This document shows, in pieces, positions 45,360-57,091 of a stretch of 64,000 nt of DNA; the first letter of the stretch is position 1; every line of letters begins with the position of its first letter. The translations under genes and the position numbers were made by a program. The DNA comes from Poa pratensis (lineage: Eukaryota > Streptophyta > Magnoliopsida > Poales > Poaceae), in the NCBI GenBank assembly GCA_947311845.1, contig CAMZMU010000075.1, forward strand, positions 22,198,293 to 22,262,292, read 5' to 3'. The notes beneath the pieces were generated by a model that saw nothing but the letters and a program-made list of their open reading frames with translations, did no database searches and was not told the origin of the DNA.

Positions 45360-45815
45360 ATGAACACCACGGGCAATGTTGCCGGCGGCGCCGTGTTCGG
45401 CCGGAGGAGCCACCGCACGGTCAAGGCGAAGGCTGCGAGCGCTGGTGTCCGCCGCACGGCGAGCAGGTCGACAGACTACTACAAGGTGCTGTCGCTGGAG
45501 CACTCGCCGGACGTGTGCGAAGAGGAGGTCAAGCGCGCGTACCGGCGGCTGGCGCTCCAGTACCACCCGGACGTGTGCCCGCCGTCGCGCCGTGCCGAGT
45601 CCACGGAGCTGTTCGTGGAGCTCCGCCGTGCCTACGAAACCCTGTCCGACCCAGCCACGAGGAGGCGGTACGATGCTGAGCTCGGGATGGGATACACGGC
45701 GCCGGCGGCGGCGGATGGGTTCACGAGGGACGTGTGGGAGGCGCAGCTGTGCGTGCTGCGGGCGAGGTCCGAGCGGCGGCAGAGGGCGAGCAGGTACAGC
45801 GGCCACGGGTTCTGA
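45360..45815 (+). CDS. DnaJ11-like chloroplast J-domain protein, copy 3
   Basis: A single-exon, 151-residue protein. The N-terminal 37 residues are shorter than in copies 1 and 2 and share only scattered residues with them (MNTTGNVAGGAVFGRRSH), but remain basic and transit-peptide-like. The J domain (about 39-106) and C-terminus are nearly the same: DYYKVLSLEHS, YRRLALQYHPD with HPD at 69-71, and DVWEAQLCVLRARSERR. Predicted role: plastid Hsp70 co-chaperone. The leader TTTCGATCAGCC before the ATG is shared with copy 1. Being more diverged at the N-terminus, it is probably the older duplicate relative to the 1-2 pair. Confidence 0.92.
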   Translation: MNTTGNVAGGAVFGRRSHRTVKAKAASAGVRRTASRSTDYYKVLSLEHSPDVCEEEVKRAYRRLALQYHPDVCPPSRRAESTELFVELRRAYETLSDPATRRRYDAELGMGYTAPAAADGFTRDVWEAQLCVLRARSERRQRASRYSGHGF

Positions 45816-45989
45816 AGTTCTGAACTTCTGATGATGTTTGAGCGCGCTGATGGCTTATGTTTATTCTTTGTGTTGACCTGATTTCACCGTAGACATCGCG
45901 AAACTCGTAGCATCTGTTTTCATTTGGATGTTTGAGTTGTGCGTAAAATGTAAGGTGATGATACAAATAACTTAATTCTTTCAACGTTT

Positions 45990-47818
45990 AGTGGGAACTT
46001 GCAGCACTCTATTTAGTGTTTTTGCATGATTTGTAGTGAATACTTTATAAACGTGTATTATTGTCAACGGGTTTGTTATCTTTTTCTTTTTGAGGAACAA
46101 CAGGTTCGGTATCTTTAAGACGGAGAAAATCTAAATCAACAGTTTACAAGTTACAACATTGAAATCAAGATAAAATATTTATCACAAATACATACAAAAT
46201 ACTTGAAATACCATCGTTCTAATCCCAAGCTTTCATCGGCGTCTTCACCTCATAGCATGTCACCGCCACCGCATCTCTGTACTCCTTCGCTTTCTTCCCC
46301 AGTCTGGCAATGTTGCCGCTGGAGCCATTGCCAACCTATTAGCCTTATGTTGTCTGCACAAATCTCGCGATATATCAGATTAACCCTCTAGCCATCACAA
46401 ATCTACGTCTTCCGTCTTCCGCACGCAGAAATGTAAAATAACCACCTTACGTGAAAAGGAGAAAAAAAAGGATGTATTGTTCTCTCAAGAGACTCGGGCC
46501 ATCCACAATGTGCACCAAAAGCGGTTCAAAGGGAACAACAAATCGATTCAATACATAGGAGGGCATTGGTTGATCAAGTTTAACAAGAAAAGCGAATCAA
46601 CTACTTAGTTTGCTTGTTTGCATGCATATGTGGACCTTTTGGTGAGGGAGAACGCTGGAAAGGGAAGAAAATGGCTAGTTGTTTATTCAAAAGTCGGCCC
46701 CAGAGGCGATTCAATACATAGCGGCAAAAACACCGTTCAAAATATCTTCCGATATTCCAATAAAGCGACCGATTTATCGCTTCTCGGTGTCTGACCGATA
46801 AGATAAATCAGTCGATAAAAATCCGCCGACATGCCGATAAACCTGTCGATTTACCCTTATGTTATGTCGACCGATAAGTTTCTGATAAGCGATATCCCCA
46901 ACATTGAGCAAAATGGCTACCGATTCCCACTCTGACACATTTCTCACTGAATCGGCGCAACATAGTGCATGGTCTCGTGAGAGCTCTGTCTTTTCCTTGA
47001 GTCGAAGAAACTGGGCAGGCTATTTAGAGAAGGTCGACCAAAAGTGGATACATCGGTCTGAGGAAAGTGCAACCCAAGCAAGCATTGTCCCCTCCTAACG
47101 TCATAAAACACCACACTCACATTTTTCGGCTGCCGCTCTCCTTTTTATAACATCCGCGATGGAGAGAACTAGCCATGAATCTGTTCGCCAGCCGTTCCGA
47201 CAGGGCGATAACTGCTACTACGAATTAGCTGTTCCAATTTTTCAGTGAACAATAGGAGTAGCAGGTTTTACTTGAAGGAAACAAATTAGGCTCCAAATAT
47301 GCTTCGGTCCAAGTTCAAGTAAGAACATGGTGAGCCGGTGCTGGAACTAGGCAACTAGCGCAGTCAAAGAGCGACAATGCATGGTGACTGGTGAGCCGGT
47401 GCACGGGCAAGAGAGATTGACCACTAGTGAGTGGGCAGAGTGTACAAGCGGCGCTGGATTAGCGGGCGGTGCCGGCGGCAACCAACCAACGCCGGCGCCG
47501 GCGTGGCTTGGGAAAACACCAACCCAATCGCTGTAACGGCCAACACCGGCAGCCATCTGCTTGACTGCTTCGCTACAGTTTTTTTTCGGCCGGCGGAGGG
47601 CGATGACTTGACGTACGGTTAATGCCTATTCCGAACTGACCTTGTTTTAGCCGGAAGACCGTTGTCCGTACGAAGATGCCTGGTCGATCGTCTGGGTCTT
47701 CGGGAGGCCGGCTTGTAGAACGTTTCAGGCCCCCTTCATATATGACCATGCTCCTGGATCTGTTTATGCTACGCAAAAAAAAATGGATCTGTTTATGTAA
47801 AATCTAAAGGCCTGTTAA
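45990..47818. other. Intergenic, no recognised gene
   Basis: No protein family is visible. At 46,740-46,900 there is a cluster of CGATAA/TTATCG words in both orientations (CCGATTTATCGC, GCGACCGATTTATC, CCGATAAGATAAATC), which suggests a decayed inverted-repeat element. Confidence 0.35.
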
Positions 47819-48013
47819 GGGCTCCTTTGATTCATTGATTTGGAAAGGATTTGTATACAATTGGAATTCTATGAGAATATTACCCTCGGAGGAATATTAT
47901 AGTGTAAATTTTATAGAAAGTTACTATTCCCGTAAGCTTCAATTAGACATGTCATCTTAATACTGTAGGATTCTTATTCCTACACTTTTACAATCATATG
48001 AATCAAATGAGCC
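47819..48013. mobile_element. Second copy of the GGGCTCCTTTGATTC MITE
   Basis: It starts GGGCTCCTTTGATTCATTG and ends ATATGAATCAAATGAGCC. It is flanked by TTAA on both sides (47,815-47,818 and 48,014-48,017), and it shares AATTAGACATGTCATC and other words with the copy at 26,283-26,564. Confidence 0.7.
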
Positions 48014-48204
48014 TTAAAAACTTAAGGTTTTTTATGTTCCTTGAAGGAAAAGAGAAGCTTCCTTAACTAGAACGAGAAAAACTTACGTAGGTATTGCTTC
48101 GAAATTTGGTTGTATTTTAACCTTTAAAAAGTTTCTCTTGTGGTGTATGCCTGTAGGGTTCAAACACCTATATAGGGGATGCTGGACGCGTGGTTTCCCT
48201 TCCC

Positions 48205-48425
48205 ATCAACCACGGTGCATGGGACCATGTGTCCAGTGTCTTTGGTGAGTGCGGCTTTGATAAGTGTTTACTTCTTTTTTTTGCCCGAGTGTCAAACTAA
48301 CCGAGTGTTTTATTGATAATTTACCGAGTGCAATATCTTTGCGGCTCCGGTTTTGTCGAATGTATATGACAAGACACTCGGTATAGAGCTTCTTTGATGA
48401 GCGCCCGATGAAGAGCACCGGCAAA
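48205..48425. mobile_element. Relic with CCGAGTGT/ACACTCGG words, CACTA-like
   Basis: GCCCGAGTGTCAAA, AACCGAGTGTTTT, TTACCGAGTGC and GACACTCGGTA resemble the subterminal repeats of another grass CACTA group. No terminus is found. Confidence 0.4.
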
Positions 48426-48589
48426 CATCCAGATTTGGGAGGTGTATGGAAATTTCTTACCAGCCATTTGACACTTGGTTTTAGAAAAAAAAGTTTGTCG
48501 TTTTAAGCTCGATATATTTATGAACTCCTGACTTTTTATTTTCCTTTTCTATGGGAGACATGCATTGTATTCTATATATGTTTTATCGA

Positions 48590-49745
48590 CACGGATTTGG
48601 TGCCATGTGGGGTAGTGGTGCATATGGTGCCCACCGTTGGATATGATAGACAAGTCCTCCATGATAAATCTATGCAGGAGGGCAGGTGTTTGTGCATGCG
48701 ACGGCGACAACTCACCGTGAAGTTTTTACTTGCATGTGACAGCCGGCCACAACCATGCAACATTTCAATACGGAAATCTGTACAGGTGGTGGATGGTGTG
48801 GGGGTCCCATAAACCATAGCCATACAATATTTCGTTTGAAAAACAATGGCGTTATGATTCAATTTTGTTTCGACGCCAAGCGGTAAACTCTACACTCTAC
48901 ACATGGAGAAGAAGAACACGACGAAGTTGCTGCACACACTTGTGCCTTTTTCTTGTTCACTCTCGACATTAATTAGATTACATGCAGGGGCTTAAATAGC
49001 CTGACTCACCTAGGCTGCCACTAACCCACTAGTATGCACACACGCACACACCTTTGCATGCATGCACACTCACGCTCAAAGCCTAACCACCTGATCCACT
49101 AATCACTCCACTAACAATACTTACACGTACTAGACTTCGAATCACTTTAAAGGTTCTACAGATCAGTGAATAAGCTCTCACTTGAAGGCAAAAACCATGC
49201 ATCGTTGCCACGGCAACCCGAAATGTCTCATGGTGATAGAGAGGAGAGAGAACTAGGCAACAAATTCCACTAAGAAAAAGGCTACCCGGGACAGTTTTTC
49301 CACATGCAGGTTGCAATGCCATCCGAAAATGCCTCATGGTGATTGATAGGAGAGAGAAGACCACGCAGTGTTACAATGTCTCTTCGGAAATGCCTTGTGG
49401 CTATGGATAGGAGAGAGAAGGCTGCAACAACCGTGGACTTTAATCAAGCAGTGTACAAACCCTCATGGTCACGCTCTTGAAATCTTTTAAGGCTATGGTC
49501 CAACACCATACAACATTTCTCTCCAAACAACATACAACATTTCTCTCCATGGGATGTGGAAATATTTAAAGGAGATGGATAGGAGAGAGAAAAAGCATGC
49601 ACCATGCATTTTTTGTGCTCTCGTTGTGACGGCCGTCAACTATTTCCGTTTGCATTAGACACCATTTTGTGCTCCCTATAGTACATCCAATGGTTGGATA
49701 TGGGTGCACCACTACCCACCATGGCACCCCACTATTTCATATAGA
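48590..49745. other. Inverted-repeat-bounded non-coding block
   Basis: GGTGCCATGTGGGGTAGTGG at 48,600 and its inverse partner CCACTACCCACCATGGCACC ending near 49,730 are about 50-bp imperfect arms. Within the block, GAAATG(T/C)CTCATGGTGAT and ATAGGAGAGAGAA recur at about 49,222, 49,325, 49,393 and 49,580. This may be an uncharacterised non-autonomous DNA element; no target duplication could be fixed. Confidence 0.4.
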
Positions 49746-50086
49746 TTAGAACTGTGCAAAGAAGAACAAAAAAAGGGTCTAAAGACTAGCATAGGACCCT
49801 GTCTGAATCTATCTACTCAAGGGATATTTTGTGAGCTCTGTGAAGGATTAGGGTCATGATCTCCTCTTTGACCTAGCCCTGCATCGACAAATGGCCGCGA
49901 TCTTCAAAAGGAAGTTGAAGAATGAAGATAGGTATTTTGAGCAGATATCCACTTTGGGTAATAGGCGCATATGCTCCTATTGTCCAATTTTTTTTCAAAA
50001 TGTGGAAATACATTTAAAATATTGAGTGCACATACCGACATTTTATTCGCACATAATTTTTTTTACCGAGAAGAGACATTCTTTGT

Positions 50087-50686
50087 TCAGGCGTTCGACT
50101 TCCTCAGAGGCTTGTCAGCCACGAAGGCGGGAAGGCCCTCCTGTTCCACGCTGACATAGAACCACTTCTTCCGCCAGACTTGGACGGACTCGGCCTGCTT
50201 TAGCGCAAAGTAGGTGGTGTCGCCACGCACTTGGATGCCGAAGCCACCAACTGGATAGGTGCCACCAGCACCCACGTTCCTCTTGACGTTGAAGATGGTT
50301 TTCCACAAGCCCCAGTGCGGGTGCACCCCCAGGAAGCACTCACACAAAACGATGAAGCATGCGATGTGGAGGACGCCGTTCGGGGTCAGACCATGCATTT
50401 GGACCCCGTACGCATACAGCAATCCACGCACGAAATCATGGAGGGGAAAAGAGAATCCCCGATGCAAGAAATCCACAAAGCAAACGCGCTCACCGGATCG
50501 AGGTTGCGGGAATACCTCTTTCCCGGGCGCGCGCGTGGCCAGCTGGTCCGCTGGCGGCAGCAACCCATCTTCCCGGAGTTCATCCAGGTGCTGCGCCTTG
50601 ACGATCGACCTGACCCAGTCGTCGGGGATCTTCTTCACCGTATCCACGCCCGCGACATCAACAGTGGCGGCGGCGCTCACCGCCAC
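50087..50686 (-). CDS. Putative gypsy-type transposon protein (Transposase_28-like)
   Basis: A 199-residue open frame on the minus strand resembles PF04195, the putative gypsy-type transposon domain common in grass retroelements. Visible parts are PDDWVRSIVKAQHLDELREDG, RVCFVDFLHRGFSFPLHDFVRGLLYAYGVQ, LTPNGVLHIACFIVLCECFLG, HWGLWKTIFNVK and WRKKWFYV. It ends at a stop near 50,087, so only the N-terminal domain is present. It runs opposite to the retroelement LTR at 52,164, as often seen for this ORF. No enzymatic role is known to me. Confidence 0.7.
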   Translation of the reverse strand: MAVSAAATVDVAGVDTVKKIPDDWVRSIVKAQHLDELREDGLLPPADQLATRAPGKEVFPQPRSGERVCFVDFLHRGFSFPLHDFVRGLLYAYGVQMHGLTPNGVLHIACFIVLCECFLGVHPHWGLWKTIFNVKRNVGAGGTYPVGGFGIQVRGDTTYFALKQAESVQVWRKKWFYVSVEQEGLPAFVADKPLRKSNA

Positions 50687-52163
50687 GCTCCCTTTCTTGT
50701 TCTTCGTCCCCGCAACACCGGCGGCGGCGGAACTTCCTCATGGCTCTTGGCTAATGGAGAATGTGTGAGCACGGCTTGGGCGAACAGCAATGGAGGACAG
50801 GAGCAAGGTAGAAGACGACTAAAGGAAAGGATGCAGCAAGAATAGGGATGAGATTAATCTTCTCCCGTCGCGGTGACATAAATATACCGCTGCGCTGTCA
50901 AATCCGAACCGTCCGAACGGCATCGGCGGCAACGGCCTGCATCCAACCCTACACGTGGCGGCCGCGGAACGCAACCGTCGCAGGCCACGCCGTCCACTAC
51001 GCACGAGAAAAGAGGAAGCCATCATCACGTCCCGAAATTTTCGTGCCATGCGGTCAAATCAGAACCGAAGCGGCGTCTGCTGGTCAACACTGACACTGGG
51101 ACCGCAGTGACGCGTCCAATCAGCGGCAGCGCGAAAGCAAACATCGTCATGCATGACATCAGATTCACAAGCCGAAGAATCATTCAAATCAGGCTCGTGA
51201 TGACAAACAAAGCATAGCCAACTGGTTGTCGAGTCCCTCTGGCGGACCCTTTTATCATTCGACTACGACACAATATCGCTTAAGCATTTTACAGTAGGCC
51301 AGCATGCTGAAAGGGACTCCTTCATCTGTCGAGTCCCCAAATCATACTTCCTTCACAGTAGGCCAACGGGCTGAAAAGGGACTCTTTCATCTGTCGAGTC
51401 CCCAAAAAACATTCTTCATTCACTCCCATCGGGAGCATATCAAAAATTTCTTTCGGCTGGAGGTTAATTGAGATTAACCTCAATTGCAAGCAATTCAGCT
51501 TAATCTCGGGGGCTACTCCCATCGGGAGCGCTGTCGTGCCCCCGATAACACAAGATCATGAGACCATCGAGTCCCGAAGCAAACAGTCGAAGTTTTTTAC
51601 CGACCAAAGCTACTCAGCTCTATACGAAGCCGACGACCACAGCAGTCGCAAAACATTCTGTACCCGAGATGCGTCCGCCGCATATGATCCTTGGATGCTG
51701 CATTCAACGTGCAAAGATAAGACCCGCCGATCAGTCGAGCTGGCCAGGGCTCGCACCCTGCTGCGTTCACCCTGTAATTTCTGTACCAGCAGGAATGAAG
51801 AAAATCCTGACGGACGCGTTGGGTACCCAATGCATCATACTACAATGTCCTCTGTAAGACCTCCGCGGCTTGAGTCGAAGCTTATCAACTCTTTCCAAGC
51901 TCGAGTCCGGGGACTCGAGTTTGAAGTAGGCTAGCTAGGTTTTTGCCCAAATGCATTTAACTGGTCCCGATCCGTCGAGTGAACCAGGCTAGCTATGTCA
52001 TCATCCCTAGAACCTGTCGATTGGATAGCAAAACATGAACATATGCAGGGATCGATGCATTACCGACTCAAAACGAAACACCTTGTAATAGGTAAAAGAC
52101 GACGTGCACCCGGAGATGAGTCCTTACCTGATTCTTCGACTCGACCAAGCACTCGGGGGCTAC

Positions 52164-52653
52164 TGACGTGGGCCTACCTATCGGGTGCCCCACCATGAGG
52201 ATACCTGGTGCACGCAAGGACTAGGGCCCAACCGGCGGCCTACTAGAAGACAACATTCAAGGCCCACGAAGGGGGCCCAAACAAGACAGAGTGCGTCCCA
52301 AGAAAGGCGTAGTTTATGTCGGTAGAAACTTACCTTACCTGTAAACCTAATCGGTTGCGAACTCCCGGGACCCAGCCACCAATATAAAGGCTGGGAGGGC
52401 CGCCGATCTAGGGTACGCCATATTCCACCACCAAAACCCTAGCGAGATCGACATCTCGCCGGGATCGCCATTGTAACACCTCCATATAATCAATCTCAGA
52501 CAAGCAGGAAGTAGGGTATTATCCTCCAGGAGCCTGAACCTGGGTAAATCGCCTTGCTTGTCAGCCGTGGTAACTACCAGCACTTCCATCTTTCTCCCTC
52601 TCAATCAACCTGGGGTACTCGACCCTGAGACTTGCCGTGGCCACCCCACGTCA
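52164..52653 (+). repeat. 3' LTR, 490 bp
   Basis: It starts TGACGTGGGCCTACC and ends GGCCACCCCACGTCA. The solo LTR at 63,379-63,867 is a relative: both share CTATCGGGTRCCC, ACCATGAGG, CCTGGTGCACG, CCCTAGCGAGATCGACATCT and CTTGTCAGCCG in order. A purine-rich CTCGGGGGCTAC precedes it. Confidence 0.85.
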
Positions 52654-54180
52654 TGTGTTAAAAAGGCAAAAAAAATCCCGTGAAAAGTCATTTTGGGGCA
52701 CCGAAATTTATGTTTTTACACAAGCTACATAAAGGTCCTTTTATGAAACTTTGTGCATGAACATCATATTAGCAAACTAGGGTTTGGCGGAAACGTTGCC
52801 TCCGTTGGGAGGCTCGGGTACGTGTTATATAGCACAGGAAAAGCCCCTGGCGTGGCGGTTGTACAAGGGATACGGTATACCGTTGGTGTACTACACCATA
52901 CGGTATATCCGTATATTACATTTCCAACACATCAAATGTCCAGATGTACACTAAAAATTGTTTGTCTTCACTTTTTATATTTTAAAATGTTTTTATTTTT
53001 CATAATCGGAGTTTTCTATTCCTATGAGTCAAAACATCGGCTCCCACTTTCAGCCCTTGACTAAGATAGTAAGAAACTCTGCAAGCGACTGATCAGAAAA
53101 TAATTTACATTGTCTTGATGAAGTTCTAGTAAATCTACTACCTAATAATAAACAGAGGATTGTTTCTCTCTTCTTTTGTGGTTTCTAGTAAATCGGCGCT
53201 CGATTACCACGATTAAACCACGGACGAAGAGACTACTCTCTTTATTATTAGCTATAGATATAGATGAGTCTTATGAGCCGTTTATTTTGAAGTTAGATTT
53301 ATATCTATATAAAATTCAGTCGATTATGATGGTTGACCAATCGACTCGGTCAATTCGACTAAGAAAAGGTAGTAAAAAGCTTGGACCTGATATCTTAAAA
53401 ACTTGTGATAGGATCGAGCATAAAGCAACACACGTGACATGCCTCTCTCCGCTCTCCTTATATATCTTCTCGCTCGTAGTTGATTCATCTCTTCGTCGCC
53501 CCTTCTTCTCCACACCGCACAACCTCCACCATCCTGCTCTCCCTCTTTGTGGTAGCCAAGCTCACTATCTCACTCCCTTAGCAAGTGTTAGCGTGACCTC
53601 CACCCCCCCCCCCCCCCCACCTCACCCCACCCCCATTGAGCTCAACTGTCAAGATTGTGCTAGAGGAGGCGCGATGTATAGCCACGATGGCTTCTATGCC
53701 GGCGAGATTGGACCGAGCCAGAGACGAAACAAACATGTGGGGTGGCGATAGTGCAGGCGAGTTAAAGTCAAGCCAAAGACGGAGAAGACGTGGGTGACCG
53801 CGCTCGGCGGCGAAGAAAGGGGTGTTGAACGCGCAATCAGAAAGACCCTGGCTCCACTTAGTGTTAGAGGTGAGGATGCATGTGGGGTTTACAGGGATGT
53901 CTGTGGGATGGTGGACCAGCGGGAGAGACGACAGAGGTCGAAACAGATGTCAAATTCTTTTCGCCCTGCAGGCTCAAGGAAAACTACCTATAGTAATTGC
54001 AACCGACAGAGGTCGAAACAGATGTCAATTTTTTTTTCGAAATTCAGTTAAATATAAGTCAATTTGTTTGTGTGAAAGGGCTCTGTTCAAAGGCAAAGAA
54101 AGGGAAAGTTTGTTTAGAGAACCTTAATCCTGAATTATGTCAAACATCAAAAATACACCAAACCAAGTCTACAGAATAAT
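52654..54180. other. Intergenic, possible Helitron 5' end, no recognised gene
   Basis: From 53,134 the sequence reads A|TCTACTACCTAATAATAAAC, then GAGGATTGTTTCTCTC, which resembles starts of some Triticeae Helitrons. No matching CTAG end was fixed. A C-run of about 17 lies at 53,603-53,619. A duplicated GACAGAGGTCGAAACAGATGTC occurs at 53,929 and 54,005. The open frame at 53,176-53,751 has no family motif. Confidence 0.35.
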
Positions 54181-55016
54181 CACAGAAAGGTTTCCATTTT
54201 CATGCTGAAAAGATCTCGCAAAGATCAAGATCTTTCAACATCAATGCCCACACCATCCCACGCGCCAGCTGACAGGTAGGCCCACACTGCCCGCTTTATG
54301 ACGCATGCCTCCCCACCCTTTCCCCTCCTGGAACTGTGTCCTGCGGGGCCCGCATTCCCCTGCTGAACTGCACCCTTCCCAATCTCCACTTCATCAATGA
54401 GGCCGGAGCAAACAAGAAACGGAAGAGGCAACGGGCAGCGAGCGAGAGCCAGCCACCCCACCCCACCGGCGACGCCGTTGCGTCACACGCGGTACGTGCG
54501 GAGGGACGATGATTCGGCACCACATCGCGCCCTCCCCGCATTGCCGCTGCCAGGTTGCGACAGAGCACGCGGAGAGGGACAAAACTAGAGAGAAAAACGG
54601 CTTGGCGCTGGCGGCGGCTCAAGGAGAGATCAATGTACTCCCTCTTTCCTATCTCTCTCCTACTTGTCCTCTTGTTCCTTTTAGCGGAGGGGCGGCTTTG
54701 CTTTGCCTTGCCAAGGCTTCGTCTTTTACCCTCCGGTTCTTCGGCCTTGGCGTTGGAACGGACGGGGCTTGCTTTTTTGGTTTCCTCTTGGTGTGCGCCT
54801 GGAAAGGTGCGATCTTCCCCTCGGTTCTTGGTCCGCAGATTGCTTCCTGATATCTCAGGGGATTTGGGTGGGCAAGGAGGGGTTTTGGGGTTTGGGTTCC
54901 TTTTGGTTTCTTGTATTGGAATTCTGACCCTTGTTCCCGTGGTCGTGGTCTGTTCCCAGGATGCCGAAGTGAGTGCTCTGTTTCGGAGGTGCTGCTTGGC
55001 TGACCAGTTGGTTCAG

Positions 55017-55605
55017 GTGAGTGTTCGTCCATGGAGGCATGGAGCTCGATCTTCTCTCTGATTAGTTCTTGTTTTCTCCCTGCTCTGTAGTGTGGCTTTT
55101 AACTTCGTTGTACTCGATGAACTAATCATTAGGCGCCGTGTGGTCTCCAATCATGTAGGTAGCCTGAATAGATGGGTTGTAATGATGATATTTCTGTGGT
55201 AAAATAGGCGACTTTTTATTCTACTTTATTTCCTACTTCAGAAAGTGATATTGTGAGGATTTCTAGTCTTTAAATAAGTATTGATTGGAGTTTTCCTGTT
55301 TCTGCCTGAGTTCTTTTATTTTGATAATTACTTTTGGTGGGCACAATCCTTGCTTACGCGTACCTTAAAACTCTGAATTTTATCATAAAGAAAAGATCCC
55401 CTGCTTTTGTAGTTACTTAACGCAGCAAATTCCTCCAATTTCGATGAGCATGCATGTATTTTCAATAAACGTGCCTTTATGAATGCAAATGATTAGTGCC
55501 TTTGTTTTTATAGACAGATTAGTCCTTTTGTCAACCATGATGAGTTCCATGGCAATGATAACTTGTTTTCGCTGTTCTGATTGTAAGTCTGAATTTTGTT
55601 GTCAG
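55017..55605 (+). other. 5' UTR intron of the DUF630/DUF632 gene
   Basis: A perfect donor CAG|GTGAGT at 55,016/55,017 and an acceptor TTGTTGTCAG ending at 55,605 bracket an AT-rich intron. The exon after it reaches the ATG in 10 bp. A leader intron just before the start codon is common in this plant family. The first exon probably lies within about 54,600-55,016; its start is not fixed. Confidence 0.65.
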
Positions 55606-55615
55606 GAAGTGAACC

Positions 55616-57091
55616 ATGGGGTCATCTGGCTCGAAGCAAGATCGCAACACTGCAATGCAGATGTGCAAGGGTCGGCTGAAACACATTGAACAAGCAATTG
55701 ATGCAAGGTATGCCCTTTCGGCTGCTCAGCTGTCATACGAGCAATCGTTGCGCAATGTCAGCATTGCTTTGAGGCAGTTTGTAGAGTCACAGCACGAGGG
55801 TGACCCGGAGAAGTCTCCTCGCTCTTCGTCTGCTTTACCATCCCCATTGCCACATGCTGACACTGCTAACTATCCAGCTCTACCAGTACCCCGCCGTTCC
55901 GATGTTAGTCGCTTGAGGTCCGTGGTGAGCACATCCTTGACAGTGACAGTCAGCCCGAGTACTGCTAGCTTTGTCAAAGAAGGGCAGCCTATTTCTACTT
56001 CCTTTTCAGCACCGCTGCAGTCCGAGGTTTGCTCCTCATGGGATTTCTTTGATCCAAATGATGTGATTCAAAATGCTGCATCCCATGTCTCTGATAATAG
56101 CCAGAGCATTCACATGGGTAGTTTGGAGGATTCTGTCCATGGAGATGAAAAGGATTTAGCTTCTTCGATCAGCAACACAAGTTCAGTTGTTGAGGTGCAA
56201 GAACGACTGGAATATGGATGTAAAGAAGTCGATGACAATTTAAACAATCTTAAGTTGAATCACAGTGATTGTAATGAAATTGAGATTGTTGATAAGCATT
56301 TGCAAAATGACTCAATCTTAGAGAAAGGAACTGATCAAGTTCAGAAACAGGTTGTAAAGGGGCAGAATCTTACAAGTAGTAGTAATGATAGAAAAAATGA
56401 AGCCCATGTAGACAAGGTTAATGTACCCAAATGCATTGAAGAAGACAAGGGCGGTTTCATCGCTAGAGGATCAAAAGGTTTTTTATCTGATGTGAAAGAA
56501 CTTGAGCATCAATTTACTAGGGCAGCTGAATCTTGCCATGAGGTCTCGAGGATGCTTGAGACAATGAAGATTCGACTATGCATTTATTCCCAGATAACAG
56601 GTGAGGACAGTAATTTTCAGCGATACTGTTGTTCTGAACTTCTACGGTTTTACTTGCTTAATATTGGTGCTAATTATTCCAGGGAAACCGCCAGGTGCGC
56701 TTTCTCTGTCAGCATCCTTGATCTGTTGCAATGCTGGAAATGTAGCATCCCATGGTATATTTTCTTTTCATACCAAATACAGTATTTTGTGAAGTCTAGC
56801 CTATTTTCTTATACTCTAAACAGTAGCCGCGTCGTGTGGATGGTTATTTTACTCAACTGTTTTACTGCAGAATCAGAGCAGCATGTCACAAAAGTGACCA
56901 CTTGGAATCGCTCGCTTTCATCAAGATCAGTGTCATCTAAGAATCCATTGATTTCAGCTCAAAAGGAGGAGGATGAACCTCCAGATAGCTGTAGCTATTT
57001 CGTTGAAGAGTTTTGCATGATTTCAGGAAGCCATGCATCCTCTTTAGATAGACTCTATGCTTGGGAAAGAAAGATTTATGATGAGTTAAAG
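55616..57091 (+). CDS. DUF630/DUF632 protein, first coding exons (bZIP-like/REF family)
   Basis: Three coding exons with GT-AG introns in agreeing phase: 55,616-56,600; 56,683-56,754; 56,871-57,091 (426 codons). The N-terminus is a clear DUF630 domain: MGSSGSKQDRNTAMQMCKGRLKHIEQAI, then ARYALSAAQLSYEQSLRNVSIALRQFVE, with a Gly2 that suits myristoylation. A Ser/Pro-rich and then acidic linker follows (about 60-290). DUF632 starts at GFLSDVKELEHQFTRAAESCHEVSRMLE and continues to the end of exon 3 (LDRLYAWERKIYDELK). The rest of DUF632, usually another few hundred residues, is not found before 59,680, where a Helitron begins. It may resume beyond the window, or the gene may be truncated. Family members are linked to nitrate response and leaf rolling in plants; no specific role can be set here. 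Confidence 0.85.

Larger units (their letters stand above)
50087..52653 (+). mobile_element. Truncated gypsy-type retroelement, 3' part with LTR
   Basis: The interior is marked by repeated GTCGAGTCCC words (51,220-51,400), two blocks with CTCGGGGGCTAC or CTCGGGGGCTACTC, and the antisense ORF above. The right LTR follows directly after ACTCGGGGGCTAC at 52,164. No left LTR, primer site or pol gene is found in the window, so the 5' part is missing. The left limit is arbitrary. Confidence 0.7.

Noticed and set aside
44924..45679. 251-codon plus-strand frame across the third DnaJ promoter and gene
   Set aside because: It is an out-of-frame shadow; the real J-domain frame starts at 45,360.
50231..50845. 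204-codon plus-strand frame
   Set aside because: It is opposite the Transposase_28-like frame and lacks any motif.
54509..55061. Overlapping 113-168 codon plus-strand frames upstream of the DUF630 gene
   Set aside because: They fall in the leader exon and cross the donor at 55,017. They are more likely 5' UTR than a separate gene.
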